A stretch of DNA of 64,000 nucleotides from Pezicula radicicola (Eukaryota > Ascomycota > Leotiomycetes > Helotiales > Dermateaceae): positions 212,630 through 276,629 of the forward strand of contig PDUO01000018.1 of NCBI GenBank assembly GCA_003008705.1. Reading direction: 5' to 3'. The position numbers were made by a program, and so were the translations under genes. The notes under the pieces are model-generated. The model worked only from the letters and a program-made list of their open reading frames with translations. It was not told where the DNA came from and searched no databases. Of the stretch, positions 1 to 12,500 are shown piece after piece (positions within the stretch are counted from its first letter, which is position 1; each line of letters begins with the position of its first letter).

Positions 1-1020
1 ACTCGATTGTAGAATAAAGTGAGGTCTAAAGGAAGGTATATATACATGAAAATAGGGGTAGTTAATGCGTACATGTCACCTAATTTCCGGCTGATATAGA
101 GTGTATGCTATGCTTAACTCTTGTTCTCTTTGATCTAGTCTTTAGACATGGGTTTGTAGCACACCTTCCGGAAGAAGGTGTCAGATGTTGAGAGGAATAG
201 TTTACGTGGAGGCAATGTCTACCTGGCAGGCAGTACATGTTCTTTCCCGACTCCTTCTGTTTATTAAGCTGTGTTGTGTTCTGTATTGAGTTTCTGTAAT
301 GAGATAGGTGAGATTTGTAAGATTAGGTACCTAGGTAGGTAAAGAATAGACATAGTAAATATTAATAGTACAATCTGAAAAGCCCTCTTAACCATTGCAC
401 AAAAACACAAGGTAGTGTGTAGTAGTTGCACAAGCGCTTAAGCTAAGCGAGTATGTTCACTTCACCTCTCTTACTCCAGTCCAGGTTGTCTTTCCACAAG
501 TGCGCTCATCAATTGTAATATATTCCATGAACGCTACGCTAACAAGTTATCACGCCTAAGAGAAATACTCTAAGCTAGAAGACCGCCCAGGCGAGATATA
601 AGTATGTATCAAATCATCGAATTCTTATCGAACGCTGGGTATAATATGTTCCTAAATACAATGGTGTCCTCCCCTCCTACTCTCTCCATGCTGTCCCGAT
701 ACCAAGCATTAGAAATCTCTCATCATCTCATGATCCCTACGCATAGCAATGCACCAACCCAGATGCTCCTGTAAATCCCATTCCTCGCAAACCTAGCCCC
801 CCATATGTTATTCCATGTGAAACTATGAACTTGAATAAAAGAGATCCGATAGAGTGCGGCGAAAGAGGATCGCTCCTTCTAGAGTGTAATATAACCTCCA
901 TGATAACGGGTTCGTGTTAGTCGTAAATTCATACTTCCAAGATTATTCCTCGAATGAAGTACTCGAATACAGTACGCCGAGGAGACTAGCGCGTTGTCGA
1001 AAACAAGTCTCATCTGTCCG
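1..1020. other. Intergenic, 3' flank of the RBR ligase
   Basis: No coding region is supported here. The stretch is moderately AT-rich and lies downstream of the minus-strand ubiquitin ligase, so it should hold that gene's 3' UTR and terminator. A plus-strand frame at 914-1501 mostly overlaps the ligase C-terminus antisense and looks like a shadow. Confidence 0.6.
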
Positions 1021-3136
1021 TCATTCAAAAACAGCTTCTAACATCGCATCCTCATTTCTCGTCTCGGCGTCGAGCCATTCCACTGGACTCATTGGACCAT
1101 ATCTCAAGCCTGTCTTCTCCTCCAGTTTCCTCCTCTCAATCTCAGCCAACGCACTCCATCGTTTGTTCATCCTCTGTCTCCTTTGGCTGAACAATCGAAC
1201 AAAACCATCCTCTTCTACTCCAAAGCTCTCCTCTAAAGCTTCTAACTCCTCTTGTTGCTTTGCTGCTAGTTTGCCGAGCTCTTCATCTTGTCGAATAAGC
1301 AGGTTTTCCATCTGCTTAGCCTGCTTGTCTCGCATGACATTGATTTTTGACTGGTGCAAACGGTCTAAATCATCGCGAAGATTGTACTGCTGGCCTAGCT
1401 CCCTTAAGTCTCTCTCTGTGACCACGCGTGCTGGATTAGAACCGCTTGCACTGCGACCCAGTCCATCACAGTACGCTTCCATGTGCTTCAGCCGGATCTG
1501 AACAGATCTTTTACTCTGTTTCAGACTGGCTCTTAATTCCATCTCAGCACCAACTTGACGATCTTCGAGATGTGCTGCAGTTTTGAGATGGCGTTCTTTC
1601 ATCTTTATCTGTAGGTCACCATACCTATCTAGGATGTCCAGCTTAGCTTGTCCGTGGCGGGTCCACATAAGCCATTTCATCTTCCTTTCAAAACTAGAGA
1701 AGCGGTCTCGCTCGTTGATCTGTCGCGCTCGCAATGCGTTTAGCTCTTCACTTGCCTGACTTCGGCTCTCGGCTTCACGTTTCGCAGCAGCCTCTAGTTT
1801 CTCTGCCTCCTCTCTTGCAGCTTTCTCTGCTTCTTCTTCAGCCGCCCGCGCCTCCTCCTCCAGTCGTCGACGTTCGAGCTCCTCTTCGCCATTGCAGTAA
1901 TTTGGGCATCCTACAGTTGGGTCCCAAACCGCACCACAGATGTAACAGAATTGGGCCTTACATCGACAGGTGATGTGACTGCAACCCTGGGTTAACTCGA
2001 CCAAGTTTCTGCATTTGTAACAGCGTCGCCAGCCAGCATTCTCACCCATCTGCAGTACAGCATCAAGCTCCCAATCGGCAGGACAGTCTTGACCAAAAGG
2101 ATGCGCTGCTTGTTTGCAAGTCGAACAAGCCTTTGTTTTGCACTTGCGACAGACAACCTCGAAGGGGTGTTTAGGATCTATCTTTCCTCGCTTTGGTATG
2201 AATTCTCCACAGGCTGTACTTGGGCAAAACACCCGTGACTCCCAAGGCGTGTTGAATTGCACTACGCTCTTTATGAAGGAGTTCTGATCCTCACGATTTA
2301 ACACGGACTTGATAGTCACACCCGGTATAGCCTTGCTGCAACATCGTGGAGGCATTTTGGATTCGTCGGTCGCGGCTTGCATTATAAGGACTTGTAAACA
2401 TGTATCGCAGTAATTGTGTAGACAAGGAAGCATATGTAGAGCCTTGCTATCCTTGAAATCGTTTCGGCAGCATATGCAGACGAATGCGCTGTGGAATCAG
2501 TATGAAGGACATTCCTGGACAAGCTAAGTCCACTCACTTTAAATCATCTTGACAAGATGTTTTGTTCCTCCTCAACCTTCCGAGTCGACTCTTGAAACCA
2601 TTCTTAAAACTGATATAACTTCTCTTGGTTGAGACGGAAAGGAGGGACGGTGCGAGCGGAGTCGGTGCAGGAGGAGGGGGAGGGGGGGTGTCATTAAATC
2701 CGAGTTTAAGCGGTTCTTCGGTCTGCAGGATATATTTTTCATATTCGACAAAAGACAGGCTTTTCCGTGATCTTGAAGTCGGCCTGGTCCTTGCTGTAAC
2801 GGTCATTGAACCATCTACATCCTCATATGAAGTCCGAGAAGTGGCCCCGGTTGAATTACTGCCTTGGGAACCGGTCGAAGATGTCCGCACATGGTTTGAG
2901 TCCACAGTGGATGCGCGAAGTGAAATTTGCCCATTTTGCGCAGTCGATGGCCTTGAAATCGTTATCCCAAACTTCTCAGCCTCTTTGGCAATACGCTCGT
3001 CCAAAGCTGCCTCCGTCTGCCCATGTTGTAATTGTAGAACCTCGCGCGCGTAATCCTCATCATTATATTTGGCCGACAGAGCGCCGTCCATGTCCGCAAG
3101 GGAGCGCTTCCGCGAGACTGAGGATATGGCCATCAT
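1021..3136 (-). CDS. RBR-type (RING1-IBR-RING2) E3 ubiquitin ligase
   Basis: Two exons, 3136-2538 and 2488-1021, encode about 688 residues. The 49-nt intron (donor GTGAGT, acceptor CACAG) splits a codon and restores one frame through RING1. The first ~200 residues are Ser/Thr/Pro-rich and look disordered. RING1 follows at about 203-275 (CICC, then CLHNYC), an IBR domain at about 288-335, and RING2 at about 356-388. RING2 has the QGCSHITC motif; in the family its first Cys (about residue 369) takes ubiquitin from the E2 as a thioester before transfer to substrate, as in HHARI/parkin enzymes. A long charged Glu/Arg/Lys-rich coiled coil fills about 403-620. Zn ligands and the catalytic Cys are intact, so an active ligase is expected. 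The substrate is unknown and the protein is probably cytosolic or nuclear. The first ATG of the open frame was chosen as start. Confidence 0.88.
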
Positions 3137-3323
3137 GATACCGCAAGGCCGGTTTCGTGAAGGGTATTACAGCTTCGTCCTGTCGACATCCGCTCGCGGC
3201 AATGGGTTGTAAGACCAGGCCGTATCATTGTTGAGTGGGGAACATCGTTAGATAGATGCGACAAGCTAGAGATCGGTAGAGGTGGTGGAGTTGGGTTGCT
3301 GAAGGAGCGACGTGAGGAGATGT

Positions 3324-3367
3324 GGTGAAGTGAAGTGAAGTGAAGTAAGGTGAGGTGAAGTGAAGTG
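3324..3367. repeat. Imperfect (GAAGT)n tandem repeat
   Basis: About eight pentanucleotide units of gaagt with gaggt and aaggt variants lie roughly 190 bp upstream of the ligase start. It is a purine-rich microsatellite with no coding role. Confidence 0.8.
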
Positions 3368-5327
3368 ACTAGTCATAAAAGCACGACTCTCATCAGTGTA
3401 GTATAGACTTTAGAGAGAGTATCGCGACAATCCAAGTATGTACAGTACTGTAGAGTCGTATGTTGTGGCGTCACAGAAAGCGCCAACACATCCAGCAATC
3501 CTTGTCCAGCACCCCTCGTCGGCAATTGATTGTGTTTGGCCACAGTATGCTTTCTTTTTGCAGACCTCCGTACAAAGGTATAATAATAATTGCGATGCCC
3601 AAGAAGAACAAGAAGATGATGTCTGCCGAACCGTCTCTATTTACCCAGAATATTAAAGGCATGATTCTCATCTCGACCATCCCCGACATATTGTGACTAC
3701 GTTAGTCTAGATGCACAACGCACTCTAAATCAAGAGCCCAACACCAGTTCCTCTCGGATTCCTACGTGGCTTCAAGATTGACTCTGTCTCTTCCTGTACT
3801 TCGTTGGGAGGCTGCATGTTGCATTGCTTGTGGCTTATTTACACTACAGTCCACCAATGCAAAGGGACGGACGAGTTTCCGGTCTCTCGCGATGCTACAG
3901 TAGCACATAAGCCTTTATTGTCCCTACATACGGCGTGTAGGCACCTGGCTGGATCCTATTTCATCCATATTACCCTATGACACAGACCTTTCTGTTCCTG
4001 CATCCAGGATCCAGATATCAGTCGAAGGGTCTTGGTCACTACTAATAAAAGGATGATGCAACGAATACAAAGTTTTATTATTTATCGTCTCAAGTAGAAC
4101 TGGAGGGGCTCGTTGGCATCTGATCGCAGTAGGCCCGGCCAGCTCTCGGTCTGGCGATCAAAAGGTCAGAGTAGGATGACGTGCTATGTGAGTACTCGCA
4201 CAGATCAGGCTCGTACGCAAATGATGAGAGCGTGCATGTTGAGGTTTGTTTATGTATACGACGTTACTGATATCACAAGAGCTATTCCAAGTAGGAAAGT
4301 ACTGTATCTCTCCAAGATGTTCGAGAGAGCTTCTATTGGGTAATCACCTGACCTGCTGGAATCGTACTGGGCTTTCCCCATGCAAATGTACCTTTCGTAC
4401 AAGTGTATGACGGTACGATTAAATGATAGGCTGACTGTTGGAGTAAATGACGAGTATGAAGCGTGGTACGTCTATAGAAAAAGGTTGATTAAAATGTAGA
4501 GGTCACCCGCTATTCATTTTGTTATCGACTATCGTCGGACTTCACATAACTTCATAACCACCTCAGTTCGTTTCTAGCGAAACGAATGGAATTTTATGTC
4601 GTGCTCTTCAGATAAAGTTTAACTTATCTATTTTGACTGTAGAGATGTTAATTTGAACTAGTTGTTGAAATTAGCAACTGCTGTGTCATTGTAGAAGAGG
4701 AAGGCTAATCTGGATTCTGGAGACTTGGTCCACTGTTATCCCTTCTTCGCCAATCTCGCCATATATCACCTATGCAACGTTCGCAGGGAATTAGAAGCTA
4801 AGGCCATGGGAGAGGCATAGTTATTCTCTAGTAATTAGCATAGACAAATGACACATTGTTTGCATTCTATCCATCCTGGACCACTCTGATTGCTCTCTTC
4901 ACAACACTTGAAGCCAACCAGAATAATTTTGTTCCTCCTGATGCTATAAATCATGCTACTTGTGGTAAATATCAAGTGCCATGCTTTAATGCCATAATTT
5001 AGGCCCAAATAATGCCTGTTAAAATTTGGCACATGCGAGTCGACTTTGTCTTCGCGTACTTGCCTTGAGATCAAACATCAAAGCCGTGCCTTCTTCGAAT
5101 GGGAGACAACACAGGAAAGAGTGGCTCAACAGACCTATTTCCACTAGCTCCTTAACCAAACGCATGTAAAAGTTCGTCTCAAAGTTCTTCATCCTCTTTT
5201 CATCTCCTCCATCATCCGCACACAACCACCTCTCTCTCCCACCACTATCCCCCTCCTGGCCAGCCCCGCTTATCGTCGAGTGTCTCTGCTGCCCAGCTCA
5301 CATTGCTCAATCCTATCGAATCTCAAG

Positions 5328-5378
5328 GTAAGCATGGACTCCAAAGGTTCATGTCATTCCGTAGCTGACCCATATCAG
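5328..5378 (+). other. Putative 5' UTR intron
   Basis: A GTAAGC donor follows ctcaag and a catatcag acceptor ends three bases before the ATG at 5382. The 51-nt length fits other introns in the window. It would belong to the leader of the small basic protein gene. Confidence 0.55.
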
Positions 5379-5381
5379 ACC

Positions 5382-6047
5382 ATGGAGTCACCTTCTCATG
5401 CATTCCTGTATAAAGATGGTATACAAGTGTAAGTCCCGTTACACTTTGATTGCAGAGACTCACATGTTCTGGGGCAACCTGGGCTCAACTATGCTAACTT
5501 TTTGCAGCCCGGTATCGAAACTAAAGAGTTCGCCCAAAGCCCGTCCGATATTCTCGCTCGCAGTCGCTTCTGGGCTAAACGGTGTTGTCAAGCTGAACAA
5601 AAATCAGCGAAGACGACGAAACAAGAAGTTGAGAAAGGCCGCGATGCAGAAGCGCAATGCAATCAAGAGAATCATACTCAATGCCTCAAAGGCCGTAGGG
5701 TCCGTCAAAGACATGACAACTATGGGATTTATAAATATCCATCGGTTCTTTCTTAGACGGTGCTTTGAAATTGTAGGTCTATGCCCTTTTCCACGGCCCC
5801 ACAAACCTCTAGGTCATAATCAAGACATCTTCATATAGCTAACATTCGAATATAGTCTCAGACCGGCTCCAGTTCAACTCCTCGTGCAGACATCCGTCAC
5901 AAGACTGGCTCCCCGACGCAAAGTGAAACCTTGCTGAATACAGACAACGAGTCGCCAAATCCGCTTGACAACACTTCCGTTAACGGCCATACAACGTCTC
6001 AGCTTTTCGAGGACTCGCTGAATGATTCAATTATCATTGGATTCTGA
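5382..6047 (+). CDS. Small basic protein of unknown function
   Basis: Three exons (5382-5428, 5508-5772, 5856-6047) give one continuous frame of 167 residues. Junctions are GTGTAAG with ttttgcag, then GTAGGT with aatatag; both preserve frame and avoid all stops. The N-terminal half is strongly basic, with an Arg/Lys cluster at about residues 48-66 that could act as a nuclear or nucleolar signal or bind nucleic acid. The C-terminal half is Ser/Thr/Asn-rich and turns acidic, ending in a short hydrophobic IIIGF. I recognise no domain. A candidate 5' UTR intron just upstream supports a real transcript. The third exon could use an earlier acceptor near 5837, so the exact boundary is less certain than the gene. 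Confidence 0.62.
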
Positions 6048-7299
6048 TAACTCGGCCTAGTTTCTCTGTGGAATATGGAAGTTCCCGTAAAGCAACCATA
6101 TCCAGATGCTACATTGACGACTTTGAAGTTTTGAAACGTGTATACCTTTCTTCCTTTTCCAGGGGGAAAGAACGTCTGTTATATACGGCCTAGTATGACT
6201 ACGTAAGAAAAGAAAGTAATACGTTGATGGATGTTAACCTGCTAAAATCATATATGTTACTATTCCCAAAGAGATAACTTCTACTCTAATGCTGCTTTCA
6301 AGTTCGGCATACCAGATTTGCTATAGTTCTTTAACAATTATTAGCATACGGCATACGACCGAGGTAGATATATCCTATGGGAATGGAAAGTGATAGTGAC
6401 TGCGCTTGAAGGGGTTTATAATTTCGTTAGTGGAACCGCTACCTGGACCTTGTAAAGATACAAGGACTGAAGAGAGACATGGAAGTACGCTACCAAGACT
6501 GTTCAGCGCATGATTCCGAAATAGCAATGAGATAGATTCAAATACATCTAGTTGTAAATCGTCCTGTACCCATTTAGCGGTCTAATTTTGGTTCGTCACC
6601 CGACCATCGTTACATATTGTGAGGAAGTATTACTCGCTTAATAGAGGAGCAGGTAAAATAAACTCGGCAATAGCAGTTCTTTAAATAGATGCCAAGTAGA
6701 TACTTAGCAGTGCTAAATCTGAACGCACGCTCCTAGTGGGCATAAGTTTTCACTAATGCACAACAATACCCGAGGGCCAGGGAATATACAACATATCGAT
6801 GGACTGTTTTTGCTGCAAAAACAAACCTCTTTTCAGTCAGACAATTTAATCCAATCTTGGTGTTCTACGGTAGTGACTCTGAAGCCACAATGGATATACC
6901 AAAGCTCAAAATTCATCATCATAACCAAAAGCTCTTTTCTCTGGAATACTTTACCTCAAGCGCATTCGTTTCCCTTAAGACCACTTCCCTTACTTAATTC
7001 GATCACCAACGTCTATATTACCAAATTAACTTGCTTAAGAAAGCCGCTGCAATAGTCTGGAAAATAGGAACCGCTAAGTTGATGGAGCTAATAGGTAGAG
7101 TACTAGGGATAGTGCTACTTGGAGAATAGGAGCAGATATTCTGGTTGCGGTACTGGTCTCGTTTTAAGCATAAGCGAATGTAACGAAGGTGAGTAGGTAG
7201 AGGAGTAGGACGAAAAGTCGGAGATCAGGTAGTAGTCGATGACCATGGAGCAAGATAGCGAGGAAGCTTGGTGCGAAGGCTCCTGCAATTGGAATCATT

Positions 7300-7512
7300 T
7301 TAACGGAGCCATTGACTGATTTTATGATGTGTGGTCCTCTCTTGTATTCTGGCCTGTCCTTTGAATCTAAGAGATTGGTTCTGGTGGTTGTATTTGATTG
7401 CATATGCGATGGAGATGAGGGCGAGGATGAGGGCGATGAGGAAAAGAGATTTGATTTTTGTGATGAGGGTCATTTTGTTAGTTTTCTGATAAGTTGGTTT
7501 TGGGGTTGTCAT
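7300..7512 (-). CDS. Possible small single-pass membrane or secreted peptide
   Basis: A 70-residue minus-strand frame has a basic N-terminus (about 20 residues with several Lys) followed by a clean hydrophobic stretch of about 17 residues (LFLIALILALISIAYA) and a polar tail. This looks like a signal anchor or single TM helix. A second frame at 7164-7403 continues downstream with another hydrophobic run, so an unseen intron or a decayed gene is possible. There is no family match that I recognise. It could be chance in AT-rich DNA. Confidence 0.2.
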   Translation of the reverse strand: MTTPKPTYQKTNKMTLITKIKSLFLIALILALISIAYAIKYNHQNQSLRFKGQARIQERTTHHKISQWLR

Positions 7513-9329
7513 ATGGTGGTCTTCTGGCGTGTTGAGCTAAGGCTATTGTGTTTAGGACTTTAGAAGTGAGAGATGGAGGGAGTTTTGACATTCTAGAAGA
7601 GGAGTTTAAATAGCTGGGGATCTGTTGTCTGAATGTGATATTTTCTTTGATGACTGGAATAAATGATTAATGAAACGATTTGTCCTTGTTGTTAATGCTT
7701 TGAGTATTGTAGTTCAGTTGTATTTTGAGTAAGAGCTATGCGAGATATATTGGAGGTAATATCTTGGGTTGAATCACGTATTAAAGCTTGTAATAGAAAC
7801 GACAGTAGGAATATTATGGTAGCACGAGAAAAGCTTCATCAAGAGAGGCTTTAGACTTCTTCTTAACAAAATCATATTTATACGAGATACTTGATTTATA
7901 CACTGTGCATAAAAAGAGACAAATGTATCATATGTTGAGGGAAGCCCATTGATCTTCGAACGATCCAACTGAACTCTCTTTTTTATTATATTTAGCAATG
8001 ACTTTGTGCTTTCCGCCTCCTAATAGGCCTAAGCATCCCTATACGAATAGGACGAACTAAATTCTATTCTTTGGGCTTCTTTCTGGCTTCTCCTAGCCTT
8101 CCATTCTGGGAGCGTATGGTCAACCATTCTCTTTAACCTTGTGCCCAGCATGGCCTTGTAACCATATACACGTAGAAGTCAAGAAAGCAGGGTTTTTATT
8201 GGGAGTAAATATAATTAACTTAGAAAAGTACAGAAAGTCAAATAGGCAAAATCCAATCCAATTGTTGTGACACATTCAGATTGATAGGAGCAACGTCTCC
8301 TCCTTATCTTTAGCGCTGTCTTTTGACAACTATAAGGCTGAATGATAGTCAGGGACAAGCGTGAATAGTAAGATAAACTTCATGGATCTTTGTTGATCCT
8401 TACTGTACTCGAGCATTCCTGTGTAGATTCATCCCCACACTTTCAACACGGGGAACTTTTCTTGCGCGATGCCAAGGAGGGAAGTTCGGGGAATGATCAT
8501 CACAACGACCCGAGGTTCCAGGCGGGCTCAGGGGTATCCAAGTGATTATTTTGGTGGACGGTCGCTAAATGTAGCCTAGTCAGGCACAGCCTAACCGCCC
8601 ACCTCCTTTTGTTCTGCAAATTTCCCAAATTTCACGAACGACCGATGTCACATCCAACAGTCACACGAGTTATCCACACGCGCCGAAAACAATACAAAGT
8701 CGATGGGAAGAGGAGGTCAGCGATGCTGCTGTACCACATCTTAAGTCTTTATCCACCTGATTCTGCACTGCATCACTATGCAGAGCTATAGCAGGCGAGG
8801 AAGAGTATCGTGTTGTGCCGTTGGAAGCCCTCAGTGCCATCTTGAAACTCATTGAAAAAAAACGAAGAAATTCGCTCAGCCTTGAAGCCTGGTGCTCTGG
8901 GAAGTCTTTAGACCGATCTTACATCCATGAATCAAGGAGATCAAAAAGCACGGTGTTGTCGAGTCGAGTCGAGTCGCTCGGAATTTAGCCTTGTTGCTTA
9001 AGCATAAGTTGCATCTCGCGTACAGTACAGCGGCTTCATGGGACGATTCAAGTGGGCGGCACGGCCTTAATATGGAGCCTGTTAACAACCCTCCCCGCCT
9101 GTGCCTCTCTTAGGCGTATCCAGTTCCATGGCAAAATCTTACCGAGTCCTCTCAAGGGCTCAGAAGAACGCCATTCTTGTGAGCTTCATCTGATGCAGGC
9201 CGGGAATACCATTACCTGTTCCGACCCTAGCCAGGCACCGATTTCTACTCCCCCCATTATGAGAGTCATTTTTAGCATTGGGACTGGGCCGCATTGGCTA
9301 AGCAATGACATTTCCCTTTTGTTCTTTGC

Positions 9330-9400
9330 CTTCCTTTCCTTCCTTTCCTTCCTTTCCTTCCTCTCCTTCCTCACCTTCCTCTCTCCTCTCCCCACCAACA
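9330..9400. repeat. Pyrimidine (TTCC/TTTCC) tract in chitinase promoter
   Basis: Tandem ttcctttcc units degrade into a general CT-rich strand ending about 160 bp before the chitinase ATG. Pyrimidine-rich stretches like this are common near transcription starts in filamentous fungi. It is also a length-variable microsatellite. Confidence 0.75.
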
Positions 9401-9558
9401 TCATCAGTAATATCCTCCTCAGCGGCGATTTTACTGCCGTGCAAACGTTTGTTTGCGTCCTTTCGTTGACGATCAAGTCTTCACCACAATCTTTACCGGC
9501 TTAAGCCACCCACTATCTTTTTTCCTGTATCATTTTACGCTTGAATCTTTTTGGCATA

Positions 9559-12500
9559 ATGTTTTCCACCAAATCTCTTGCCGCCGCCACGGCTGCTTTC
9601 TCTTTATTTGCTTCCTCTACCGCTAATACCAACCTAGCAGTTTACTGGGTATGAACTCTGTGGATTTGTGGAGGGCCCTAATACTAATGCACGAATAGGG
9701 CCAAGGAGCAGGTCAGCTTTCGCTCGCTCATTACTGTCAACAGACATCTATCGACATAATTCCCATCGGATTCATCAACCAGTTTCCTCAACAGACAGGC
9801 AATACCGACCCTGCTGTCCCGGCTGAGAACTTTGGAAATGCCTGTTATGGTACTCCCCTATATGATGGTACTGAACTCTATCAATCATGCCCAAACGTAA
9901 CGGAGGGAATTCCTGTCTGCCAAGCTCTGGGAAAGAAGGTTTTACTGTCTCTTGGAGGAGCGTCCCAGACTTACCAACTCACTGGCAAACAAGCCGGAGA
10001 AGACTTTGCCGATTATCTTTGGAGTGCTTATGGACCATACAATGCAACTTATGCTAACGCCGGGGGTCTACGTCCGTTCGATGGCGGAAGATATAATGCC
10101 GATGGCACCCACATCGATATCGACGGTTTTGATTTTGATATCGAGATCCAGCCTGAGGATGATGCTGAGGGTTACGTTGCGTTGATCAACAGACTTCGCG
10201 AGCACTTCGCTACTAACCCAAGCAAGGAATACATCATCTCTGGTGCACCACAATGTTATATGCCCGAGGCAAACATGGGCGATCTTATCACAAATGCTCA
10301 GTTTGATATTCTCTGGATCCAGTAAGAACATTTTTTAGGTCATGTTTGCTGATAGAGACAAGTTCAACAGCTTTGTGATATACTTCTACAGGCTGGAACC
10401 TATGTCAAAGCTTGCGAACCATGTCCTACGCTGTTAGAATCTCCTGGAAGAAGTATTACTAACTCTGAGAACCTCCAGGTTTTACAACAATCCCTCATGT
10501 TCCGCTAGAGCATTCGCTGAGGCCAACCCAAACTATTCCGGTGAAGCAATCAGTACTGGTTTCAACTTCGATTCTAACACCACTGGTTCGGCAAACGTAA
10601 GCAACATATTTCTTTGTTCTTATGGTCTCGAAACACTGTCTCACGACTCCGGGAGCATGTCTCAAGGCTCTTACTCTTACTATTTGGAAAAAACATAGTA
10701 CTAATTTGTTGAAGTGGGTTGATTTTATCAAGACCGGAAAATCATCCAGTGCAAGCTTGTATATTGGTCTCTCCGCCTCGACAACAGCTGCATCAGAAAG
10801 CGATTACCTCACCCCAACCGAGGTGAAGAGTTTGATTAGCGCATACTATAATGCACAAAACTTTGGAGGCATCATGCTTTGGGAGGCAACGGCAGCCGAA
10901 AACAACGTCAATGACGGTTTGAACTACTATGACCTTGTCAAGTCTTATTTGCTCGAGTGTGCGCCTGTTGTCTCTTCCACCACCACCTCCAGCAGTACAA
11001 CATCTTTCCCCACCATATCTTCCACATCGTCTCCAAGCACAGTCTCAGCCAGCACTACATCAGCCAGCTCTACTTCAGCCAGCTCTACTTCAGCCAGCGC
11101 TATTCCCACCCCAACTACCGTGCCCAGTGTTGGAAAATGTAGCTTCGTCGGTTGCTACGCTGAGCCTTTAGGTGCCAGAGCTTTGACTGGAGCTACTTAC
11201 ATTGACTATGATCTTATGACCGTCGAGCTCTGCGCCCAGAACTGTGCTGGATTTGCTTTCTTCGGAGTTGAGTACAAGGGAGAATGTTACTGTGGCGGAG
11301 AGTTTAACGCTGGTACCGATGGCGTCGCTCCTCAGTTGGTTCCTACTGCAGAATGCAGCTTGACCTGTGATGGCGATTCTGGAGAATTCTGCGGAGGTTC
11401 TGCTGTGCTCGATGTTTATCAATGTGACATCTCAAGTTCAAGCTCCTCCAGCGTAGCTAGCTCAACGACTAGCACATTGGTGTCAAGCACAACTTCGGTA
11501 GAGTCTACGACAACTAGCCAGTCGTCTTCAACCTCTTTGGAGACTTCTAGCTCTAGCTCTAGCTCTAGCTCCAGCTCCTCGTCTTCTGTTTTCTCAAGCA
11601 CTAGCTCCGCAGAGTCTACAACAACCAGCCAGTCCTCTTCAACCTCTTTGGAGACTTCTAGCTCTACCTCTAGCTCGTCATCTTCTGTTACCCCAAGCAC
11701 TAGCTCCGTAGAGGCTACAACAACTAGCCAGTCCTCTTCAAGTGCGGCAGAGACTTCTACATCATCGGCATCAAGCACTAGCTCCACAGAGTTCACGACA
11801 AGTACCCAGTCCTCATCAACTTCGTTGGAAACTTCTAGCTCCTCGTCTGCTGCTATCTCATCAAGCAGCGACGTCAGCGAGTCTACCTCAGCCACCAGTG
11901 CAACCTCCTTGACTACCAGCAATATTCCCTCAAGCACAGCCAGTTCTTCCATTGCATTGACGAGTAGCTTGACTTCAAGCAGTTTCCCAACTCCACCTTA
12001 CACAAACAGCTCTACGACCTCGCTGACATCATCCTCTGCTATTGGATCCGGCTCTACACCAGGTAGCCCAGCTTCTTCAACGGCTTCAACCACAGCACCA
12101 ATAAGCTTGACAAGCTCTGGACCCTCAGAAACAAACTCTATCTCCTACACGACTTCAACAGTTCGCGAGACGCTTAGTTATACAATTACCTCCTGCGCAG
12201 CGACAGTTACTGACTGCCCTGGACGAATTGGATCTGTTACCACTGAGACAGTTGACTTATACACTACCATATGCCCAGTTACTGAGAGCCAGAGTTCTTC
12301 GATCCCAACGACAACCTCAGCTCCTGAATCGACTATTAAATTGACCACATCCACTGTCCAAACCACAAAGATCTACACAATCACATCTTGTGCCCCTGAA
12401 GTCACCAACTGCCCCGGCAAGATTGGCTCCGTAACCACCGAGACAATTGATCTGTACACTACAATCTGCCCAGTCACAGCCACTGAAAGTTCAAAAGGAG

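Larger units (their letters stand above)
3137..5381. other. Intergenic region with GAAGT-type repeat
   Basis: No convincing gene. Immediately upstream of the ligase is a short imperfect tandem tract of gaagt/gaggt units (about 3324-3367), probably in its promoter or 5' UTR. The rest carries only short frames with stops in all frames. Confidence 0.5.
6048..9558. other. Gene-poor intergenic region
   Basis: Mostly AT-rich with scattered short frames. The only candidate is the small hydrophobic minus-strand frame at 7300-7512. Simple repeats occur: three GTCGA units near 8958-8975 and a CCTTT-type pyrimidine tract at about 9330-9400 in the chitinase promoter. Nothing else is supported. Confidence 0.5.

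Noticed and set aside
914..1501. 195-codon plus-strand frame, Ser-rich
   Set aside because: Mostly antisense to the coiled-coil part of the ubiquitin ligase, with no domain or splice support.
8958..8975. GTCGA triplet repeat as a possible regulatory site
   Set aside because: Only three units, with no gene nearby; treated as a simple repeat.
11419..11952. 177-codon minus-strand frame rich in Glu, Val and Leu
   Set aside because: It is antisense to the Ser/Thr stalk of the chitinase; the complement of Ser and Thr codons gives such frames by chance.
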